Source: Chthoniobacterales bacterium (GTDB taxonomy: Bacteria; Verrucomicrobiota; Verrucomicrobiia; Chthoniobacterales; UBA10450). Taken from it: a stretch of DNA of 5,436 nucleotides. The position numbers and the translations under genes are program-made. The notes under the pieces are model-generated. The model was given only the letters and a program-made list of their open reading frames with translations. It had not been told where the DNA came from and searched no databases. This document shows positions 4,657 to 5,436 of the stretch, in pieces (within the stretch, counting starts at the first letter, position 1; the number at the start of each line of letters is the position of its first letter). The stretch covers positions 1 to 5,436 of the forward strand of contig JACCZO010000336.1 of assembly GCA_013695925.1 (NCBI GenBank). The letters run 5' to 3'.

Positions 4657-5436
4657 AATACTCGTTCACGGCGGTCATCCGCTTTCCGGTTCAATCAAGA
4701 TCAGCGGCTCGAAAAACTCGGCCCTGCCGATCATCGCGGCCACCCTGCTCACGCGCGAACCATGCGTCCTCCACCGCGTCCCCGACCTGAGCGACACGAA
4801 TTACATGCTCCAGATCCTGATGCATCTGGGCGCCGAAGTGGAACGGGCCAGCGGCACAGTGACGGTCAAGGCGGAGAAGGTAAACTCCGTCGCGCCCTAC
4901 GAGGTCGTGCGCAAAATGCGGGCCTCGGTTTGTGTCCTCGGACCATTGTTAGGCCGGGGCAAGGAAGCGACCGTTTCGCTCCCCGGCGGTTGCGTCATTG
5001 GCGATCGCCCGATCGATCTCCATCTCAAAGGCTTTGAAGGCCTCGGCGCCGCGGTCCGGGTCGAGAACGGCAACGTCAAAGTTTTCGCCCCGAAACTTAC
5101 CGGCGCGGTCATCAATCTCCGCGGGAAATTTGGACCCACCGTCCTCGGGACCGATAACGTCATGATGGCCGCGGTCCTTGCCGAAGGCGTGACCGTAATT
5201 GAGGGGGCTGCGGCCGAGCCGGAAGTGTGCGACCTGGCCAATTTCCTGAACAAGATGGGCGCCAAAATCGAGGGCGCGGGCACGCGTCGCATCATCGTTG
5301 AAGGCGTGAAGGAATTGCACGGCGCCGAGCACGACGTGATCCCGGACCGGATCGAGACCGGCACATTTTTGGTGGCGGGCGCGATCTGTGGCAAAGGCAT
5401 CACGCTCAATCGCGTGCAACCCGAGCACGTCACTGC
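4649..5436 (+). CDS. murA: UDP-N-acetylglucosamine 1-carboxyvinyltransferase MurA, partial (3' end beyond window)
   Basis: MurA transfers enolpyruvate from phosphoenolpyruvate to UDP-GlcNAc, the first committed step of peptidoglycan synthesis in the cytoplasm. The window holds the first 262 codons of a protein that usually has about 420-450 residues. ISGSKNSALP (18-27) contains Lys22 and Asn23, VRKMRASVCVLGPL (87-100) contains Arg91, and LPGGCVIGDRPIDLH (111-125) contains Cys115 and Arg120, all at the numbers of the E. coli enzyme. Cys115 is the residue alkylated by fosfomycin; with Cys rather than Asp, the enzyme is predicted to be fosfomycin-sensitive in principle. IPDRIETGTF (241-250) is also conserved. 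The catalytic Asp near residue 305 is beyond the edge. The ATG at 4649 gives the standard N-terminus and overlaps the prmC stop codon, so translation is probably coupled to prmC. No frameshift is seen in the visible part. Confidence 0.97.
   Translation, partial: MDKILVHGGHPLSGSIKISGSKNSALPIIAATLLTREPCVLHRVPDLSDTNYMLQILMHLGAEVERASGTVTVKAEKVNSVAPYEVVRKMRASVCVLGPLLGRGKEATVSLPGGCVIGDRPIDLHLKGFEGLGAAVRVENGNVKVFAPKLTGAVINLRGKFGPTVLGTDNVMMAAVLAEGVTVIEGAAAEPEVCDLANFLNKMGAKIEGAGTRRIIVEGVKELHGAEHDVIPDRIETGTFLVAGAICGKGITLNRVQPEHVT

Noticed and set aside
4897..5433. Two long - strand frames opposite murA
   Set aside because: They are shadows of murA, whose Lys22, Arg91 and Cys115 motifs are in the + frame.

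Overview
The window is a compact, GC-rich bacterial chromosome segment (about 60% G+C by eye). Its core is a translation and cell-wall cluster on the + strand: rpmE (ribosomal protein L31), prfA (release factor 1), prmC (the methyltransferase that modifies release factors) and the first 262 codons of murA, which runs off the right edge. The style of L31 and RF1, the rpmE-prfA-prmC-murA order, the tiny lipoprotein and the poor Shine-Dalgarno signals are compatible with a Verrucomicrobiota-type soil or freshwater bacterium. That assignment is an inference from recalled family features, not a database result, and is only moderately secure.

Layout, left to right. A complete tRNA-Leu (anticodon CAG, CCA tail not encoded) lies at 45-125 on the + strand. 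Facing it on the - strand, at 168-496, is a broken response-regulator receiver (REC) gene: the first 66 codons and the last 43 codons are both REC-like but lie in different frames, and the protein stops before the final strand that carries the conserved lysine. A short non-coding stretch (497-643) holds an A/T palindrome. Then, still on the - strand, come a 40-residue lipoprotein (644-766) and a full-length AMP-forming acyl-CoA synthetase-like enzyme (853-2238). This enzyme is divergent from rpmE across only about 47 bp, so both promoters must fit in that gap or overlap the coding ends.

rpmE ends in a strong intrinsic terminator hairpin whose T-tract directly touches the ATG of prfA, and prfA has no ordinary ribosome binding site. 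Between prfA and prmC is a 126-bp long-armed inverted repeat (38-nt arms) that looks like a dispersed intergenic repeat element. prmC and murA overlap by 8 nt and are probably translationally coupled.

Functionally, L31, RF1 and PrmC belong together: RF1 reads UAA/UAG and triggers peptide release through its GGQ loop, and PrmC methylates that glutamine. MurA starts peptidoglycan precursor synthesis. The acyl-CoA synthetase and lipoprotein have no evident link to the cluster. I see no CRISPR array, transposase, phage gene or recognisable defence locus. The more curious items are the terminator/start-codon junction, the inverted repeat, the broken REC gene beside the tRNA, and NLPY instead of NPPY in PrmC.
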